Shown: positions 59,401 through 64,000 of the stretch, in pieces
Numbering within the stretch: position 1 is the first letter of the stretch
Layout of the letters: each line of letters begins with the position of its first letter
Source: Heliopora coerulea
Lineage: Eukaryota; Cnidaria; Anthozoa; Scleralcyonacea; Helioporidae
NCBI GenBank assembly: GCA_030142905.1
Contig: JASJOG010000046.1
Coordinates: forward strand, 1,621,001-1,685,000
Length of the DNA stretch: 64,000 nt
Direction of reading: 5' to 3'
The notes under the pieces: model-generated
Seen by the model: only the letters and a program-made list of their open reading frames with translations
Databases searched by the model: none
Told to the model about the DNA's origin: nothing
Translations under genes and position numbers: made by a program

Positions 59401-60857
59401 ACTGCTGATATTTTACAAGAAATTCAACACAAATATCACCACTTACCCCTTGTAATTTGTTTTTACAATCTCCACATTTTGGTACACTGCCTCGCTTCTT
59501 GGTATAAAGGTAAACAAGTCGACCACCTGTCAATGCAAATGAAACACATTGGAAGACCAAATAGGGTCTTAGTGTTATACTGTACTTAGGTATGCACAAC
59601 TTGACCAGACATGTAAGTTCACCCAAAAATTGTAAGCCAATGCTCATGATTTTTGTGATACCCTCATTTCACATCAACTCCCTTAATTTGCAAAGACATT
59701 GAACTAAAATTACACTCAAAGAAAGTTTAATAGTATTGTAAATCATCCTACCTTGCATCTACTTCAAAGCACAATTAACTAGTTTTGAAAACTAAATTTC
59801 ACATTAATACACTGCCATTAGTTTGTGCAATGTATTGATGTGTTTATTAAAAATATATAGCATCAAAATCCTTCATACTCCTCAAATTGCCAGTTTGCTT
59901 TCATTTGCATGCATGTTGTTTCTCAAGTTGAGGCCAGAAGCACTTCTTTACATGATAGACAGATCTACCTTGAGATGACTATTATCTTCATCTCATATAT
60001 CTCATCTCATTACATGCAGCACCTTTCGCATGCAAACAATGTACTGGCAAAAATGATTTGCACATAAGTGGTGTCCACTGTAATTGGGATGGGGTTAATT
60101 CTTTCTGCCCCAGGTCTCTCCTTGGCAGATAGAGTCATATGGCATAAGCTGGAGTAAATAAACGAACTATAATAAAATAACAGGAGACCTTCCTGAACAG
60201 AAGGTATTTCAAAATTATTATTAAACTCTGCCGGGGCAGTCAGAGTTTTCGTATGTATAATTATGATCATATCAAATCTCTTCATACATAAATATTTCAA
60301 AATTGTTCCCACAGTCTTTGTTGAGACAATATTTAACTCCAACACTCTATTTTATTTACGTATTGTCCCCCCTCAACTTACTCATGAAAATATTATAATA
60401 ATTAAAGGTAGCCAACCAGACTTTTCAGTAAAGGTCCTTATAAGTATTGTCCCCCTAAGCACAGGCAAACAATACTTAAATTGGTCCAAATTATTCACCC
60501 AACTACAAGTAGGGGGCAAAACAGATTTACATAACGCCATAGCTGATAGATTGGAAGTTGGAATTCGAAATACAAAGGGCACGTCGTGGATTGTAATCAG
60601 TATTAGAAAAAAATATCTAAAATTTTAATGTCATAATGGTCATGTTAAGATGTTTTATGAAAGGCTATCATACGTACCAGGCGTCTTCGAGCTATGAAAA
60701 ATGAAAAAAGAAAGACAAGGGGTTAATACAACTATAACAATAAGCACGGCAACGAACGAAGTGAACCCCAAACCCAGTTTTAATTGACTTACATTCGTCT
60801 TCCGTTCGACTTGGTGTTGTATGAAAGACGGCGTCTTAATGTGAGCCGTTGTGCCAT
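56463..60857 (-). CDS. 60S ribosomal protein L34 (eL34)
   Basis: Structural protein of the large ribosomal subunit, 115 aa (animal orthologues are about 117). Coding exons in order: 60793-60857, 60678-60691 (14 nt), 59447-59526, 59200-59303, 56463-56547; total 348 nt including stop, all introns GT-AG and phases consistent. Exon 1 gives [20 protein letters not shown], the microexon SKTP, exon 3 [20 protein letters not shown], exon 4 [11 protein letters not shown] and [12 protein letters not shown], exon 5 [16 protein letters not shown]. Cysteine pairs C-x2-C in exons 3 and 4 form the zinc-binding set of eL34. The ATG follows an acceptor directly, so a 5' UTR exon lies upstream (about 60986-61012). 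The last intron (2.65 kb) and exon 5 lie in the segmental duplication. AATAAA follows the stop. Confidence 0.95.
57765..58201 (+). other. Unidentified ORFs in RPL34 last intron
   Basis: Plus-strand frames 57765-58040 and 58033-58287 are open in all four units, but show no domain and lie antisense to an intron. Probably non-coding. Confidence 0.3.
58226..58429 (+). pseudogene. ZNF862-like fragment in RPL34 intron, unit 4
   Basis: 67-codon frame, with the most substitutions of the four (Gly, Glu and Asp changes in [14 protein letters not shown]). Confidence 0.3.
58421..58599. repeat. Foldback element, unit 4
   Basis: 179 bp. Arms slightly more diverged than in units 1-3. Confidence 0.8.
58849..59199. 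other. Unique part of RPL34 last intron
   Basis: Not present elsewhere in the window. Runs to the donor of exon 4 (gtaagt, minus strand, 59194-59199). No ncRNA recognised. Confidence 0.6.
59527..60677. other. RPL34 intron between microexon and exon 3
   Basis: 1.15 kb. A plus-strand ORF at 60263-60628 (121 codons) has no recognisable domain and I do not call it a gene. Confidence 0.6.
60678..60691 (-). other. RPL34 14-nt coding microexon
   Basis: Minus strand ctcgaagacgcctg between acceptor ...ttcatag and donor gtacgt. It completes the codon left by exon 1 (AT|C) and leaves G for exon 3 (G|GT). Without it exons 1 and 3 join out of frame and the conserved KTPG stretch is lost. Confidence 0.85.
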
Positions 60858-60985
60858 CTGCAGGGAAAATAATTGTACGAATTAAATGAAATATTATAAA
60901 TTTCAAATCCATCGTTCCAAGGGCGGGTGATTGCACGAACATAACAATAAGATGGAAAAGGATTTCTCCCCTAAACCTTCGTTAC

Positions 60986-61012
60986 CTTGTATTTCACAAT
61001 ATGGCCGAAAAG
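60986..61012 (-). promoter_or_regulatory. Probable RPL34 5' UTR exon with 5'TOP-like start
   Basis: Minus strand ttcttttcggccatattg followed by donor gtaacg at 60985-60981. The pyrimidine run cttttc at about 61012 fits a terminal oligopyrimidine start, usual for ribosomal protein genes. No ATG in the exon. Exact start site is inferred. Confidence 0.5.
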
Positions 61013-61506
61013 AACGCATGCGGGCTTGCAAAGACTTATGGTGGGTCATGTAGTTTCTTTCCTGTGGGGGGGTGGACAGATAAGAATAAAACATTCGTTT
61101 GCATTAAATAATTTAAATTCTTGATATATTCGTTGGAAACACTTTACAGCACCAATTTTATTTTTTCCTCAAACTTTAGGCTAAAATTTGGGACAGATTA
61201 AGCTTGCCATCCAATTTTTCCATTTTTGGTATTCGACAAGACGTTTGCCCAACTCGAGGAAGGCCCCTAGTTCCACGTGGCTACGTGAATTTACTGCAAA
61301 GATTGTGTGCCCAGAAGGTTGTGTAGTTCGTAATTAACGGCTCATTCAGTGAATACAGCCATATTTTAAGTCACAATTTCCAAAGACATCTCTTACACCA
61401 GATTTTAGCGTTGGCAGAGTTAAGCATTTTGAGCTCTGCCTGGTATATTGTCTCGATCAGGTCAATTTAGTCTTACTGATGCAGATGTGGTCTCGTTGAT
61501 GGTGGA
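61013..61506. promoter_or_regulatory. Shared RPL34/NAF1 promoter interval
   Basis: About 490 bp between the RPL34 5' end and the NAF1 ATG on opposite strands. It also includes the NAF1 5' UTR. No TATA box evident at either side. Confidence 0.5.
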
Positions 61507-64000
61507 ATGATGGACAGCAAAGAATGTATTGGGGACGGAGGGAATGCAGATGATTTTATCGTTGTAAAACAGGCTGTAAATGATCTGTGCGAAAGAGTTT
61601 GTGGTCTAACTGGTTTTAACTTTATATCAAACGGCAGTAATTGGATAAACAGTGAAAAGCCATGTGCAACAAAAGAAATAGTTGGTGGTGTAAAGTTGAT
61701 GGTTACACCTTATGAAGATGGTCATTCTGACATACCAAGTTCATCTATAATAAATGAGGCATTCAACAATGGTATGGGATGTGATAATTGTGCAAACAGT
61801 GATGTACTAATAGATAAGAGCAAGAATTATTCATCATATGAAGGAAGCCATTACAACCATGAAAACAACAATGCAAAGCTCTGTGCAGGTAAAAACCAGA
61901 GCCCCATCAAACCACATTGCAACTTTGATAACACACTTGATGAAGGTCAATATGTAAGTCCTGAATCAAAATTTTATGGCCACACTACTAAAACTTATGC
62001 TGATTCTGAAGAAATTGGTCATGAATGCCACCAAAAAACAATTAAAAATGGACAAGATCAGGTTAATGAGAACCAAGTGGTAAATAACTTGAGTGATTGC
62101 AATAATCGAAATCCAATAAATTCTGTAATATCAGAGCACATGGAAAAGAATGTGTTTTCAGATAATGAACAATTCAGTTGCCAAAGTCAACCTTCCTTGG
62201 CTACCAGCAGTGATCCTCAAGAAGGGATTAATAATTTTTTGTTTGATTTAAATGTGGTTAAACAAGACCTTACACAAATGCAGATGTCTAGTGAAATTGC
62301 TGGTGACACATTACCAAACAACAACATGCACCAAGATTTGATTGAGGAAGATACCAAATCAAGTGAAACCAGTTCAACTTCAAGCAGTGACATATCCACT
62401 GATGAATCTGATTCTGAAAGGTAAAGCATTTAGTACTCCTTAAAGTTTATGTGAATTCATTTTTAAAGTACTGAAGGTTCTTGTCAGGGCATTTCCATGA
62501 ACTTAATTAGCCTTAATTTAGTTGATCATCATGATGACCTAGATGGTTTTAACCTTACTTACCTTGTGTGTTTCCTGAAAAAATAAACAGCAAATGTTTG
62601 TCATGGATTTATTGCAACAAAATGTCTCATTGAAATGTTCAGTTATTTACAGTAATGAAGTTGATGGAGTAACCTTGAAACAGTATAACTTTGTTTTCAT
62701 CAATTAATTTGAACTTCAACAAGCCTTTTGTTTTATATTACCAGTATCTCTTGATCACTAGTACATGTAATTGCCTGGATTATTTTAGTGATGACAGTTC
62801 TGAAGATTCTCAAGACATTAGGAGGCTGATTGAAGAGGAAGAAGATAAAACAACAGGTCCTCTTAAGACCAAGGATGAAGTGCTTTTGTCAGTAAGTATA
62901 GTGACACCATGAATCATGCATGTCTTGACATCCAAACACCATTTACCATTACCACAATTTCACTTGAAAACAATTTTGTTAATTTTCAAGCAGATAAAGT
63001 AAAAAATATAGGTTCTTAAAGAACTGTTGTGTTGTAGCAGAGTGGTCTAGAATTTGCAATTATTTCTTGACAGGAACTTCCTCCACCACCTCCAGTGAAG
63101 ATCATGGCTGGTGAAAACCTAAAAACCAAGCCACTTGGCAAAATTGAGAGTATACTGTATGCAGAAGGGATGGGTAAGTTAGATGATAGCTAGACAAGGC
63201 CATAATATGTAAGACAAATGGCAAGAAAGAGGCAGGGGAAAGTAGGTTAGAGGAGAAAGGTACAGTAGTTGTATATAGTTGGAGGAGAAGAAAGGAGTGA
63301 AAAAGGAATAAGGAATGCTGGGAAGAAAAGGAAAGAAATTGAGGAAAAGAAAGTAAATTAAAACAATTTTGGCCTGAACAACCTAAATGTGTTTCTATGC
63401 TTTATTTATATTACCATAAGCTTCTCAGTATACAATTGTGTCATTTGGTCTGGTTCAATTTTTAGTGATTATCAAGTCCTTGCCTGGTGTACCAGCTGTT
63501 GATAGTGAAAGCATATTGTTTCTAGATGATGGGTCTGGCTTTGGACAAGTAAGGATTACACTCCATATGCAGGTTTCTTTGTTCAAAAGGTTATAGCTCA
63601 TTCCAAAACATCAAAAATTCAGTTGATGGAGTAAACTTTAATTAGAAGTAAAAAATCCACTTTTTGAAACTGATTGACTTTTGATGATTAAGTTTTCTTC
63701 CTAGAGACTTCCAACTGGTTCACATTGCTTTGAATTATGCTTTTAGGTTTTTGATATTTTTGGTCAAGTTAATAGTCCACATTACTGCGTGAGGTTCAAG
63801 AATGAAGAAGAAATCAGGGCAAAAGATCTTTCCATTGGGCAAACTGTTTTTTATGCACCAGATGCTGAATCACTAACCAATTTCGTGTTTGTTTCAAAGT
63901 TGCAAAGGTAGGCTTATGACATGTAGCACACAGCAGTGTAGACAGTGTTGTAAAAATTATTTATTGTAACTAGTAACAGTTACATTTATATGAAGTGAAG
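61507..64000 (+). CDS. NAF1, H/ACA ribonucleoprotein assembly factor (partial, 3' end outside)
   Basis: NAF1 binds dyskerin during H/ACA snoRNP (and telomerase RNP) assembly and is later replaced by GAR1. Coding exons: 61507-62420, 62789-62891, 63074-63173, 63466-63548, 63747-63907, open to the window edge; all GT-AG with matching phases. Exon 1 (304 codons) is Asn/Ser/Asp-rich and poorly conserved, ending in the acidic run SSSDISTDESDSE; exon 2 continues DDSSEDSQ and GPLKTKDEVLLS. Exon 3 has ELPPPPPVKI then GKIESILYAEG, the start of the Gar1/Naf1 RNA-binding domain (about residues 360-453): IIKSLPGVPAVDSESILFL, GQVFDIFGQVNSPHYCVRF and DLSIGQTVFYAPD. The ATG at 61507 is the first of two adjacent ones. 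Identification is from the domain core, which is characteristic. Confidence 0.93.

Noticed and set aside
60263..60628. 121-codon plus-strand ORF inside an RPL34 intron
   Set aside because: No domain, no duplication to test conservation, and position within an intron; could be chance in AT-rich DNA.

Overview
The window is eukaryotic, AT-rich and full of transposons. It has spliced genes with GT-AG introns, an RPL34 gene with a microexon, a NAF1 gene, and Ty3/gypsy, PIF/Harbinger, LINE, hAT-type and TTAA-type elements plus hammerhead-bearing repeats. This mix suggests a marine invertebrate, most likely a cnidarian such as a coral or anemone. That is inference; no marker gene fixes the species.

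Layout. Bases 1 to about 58,848 are a direct tandem array of four large segmental-duplication units: unit 1 at 1-14082, unit 2 at 14083-33664, unit 3 at 33665-52117 and a truncated unit 4 at 52118-58848. The basic period is about 14 kb. Unit 2 is lengthened by a nested 5.2 kb gypsy element. Unit 3 is lengthened by an extra Harbinger copy, a LINE fragment and a 371 bp palindromic insertion. Each unit carries, in order: (a) a two-exon plus-strand gene ('gene X') for a small secreted six-cysteine protein of 171 aa with no recognised family; (b) AT-rich sequence with a TA microsatellite; (c) a degenerate array of ~160 bp repeats; (d) on the minus strand, the terminal exon of ribosomal protein L34 with its acceptor and poly(A) signal; (e) sequence copied from RPL34's last intron, with a transposon-like ORF and a 179 bp foldback. 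Units 1-3 continue with (f) a Harbinger remnant with TTA target duplications; (g) a repeat containing a complete hammerhead-ribozyme motif on the minus strand; (h) a hAT-type MITE with an 8 bp target duplication; and (i) a TTAA-flanked MITE.

Right of about 58,849 the sequence is single-copy. RPL34 (minus strand) has coding exons at 60793-60857, 60678-60691 (14 nt), 59447-59526 and 59200-59303, and its terminal exon at 56463-56547 lies inside unit 4. NAF1 (plus strand, from 61507 past the window end) is head-to-head with RPL34, so two ribosome/snoRNP-biogenesis genes share a promoter interval.

How it fits together. The array grew from a segment running from the gene X region into the last intron of RPL34, so gene X and one orphan RPL34 last exon were copied together. 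Transposons then inserted differently in each unit. Their presence or absence, and the single mismatch between the gypsy LTRs, gives a relative history. The best leads are the invariant hammerhead ribozyme in three units, the row of identical RPL34 terminal exons downstream of the real gene, the RPL34 microexon, and the secreted gene X family, whose copies differ mainly near a polybasic site and a C-x2-C-x2-C tail.
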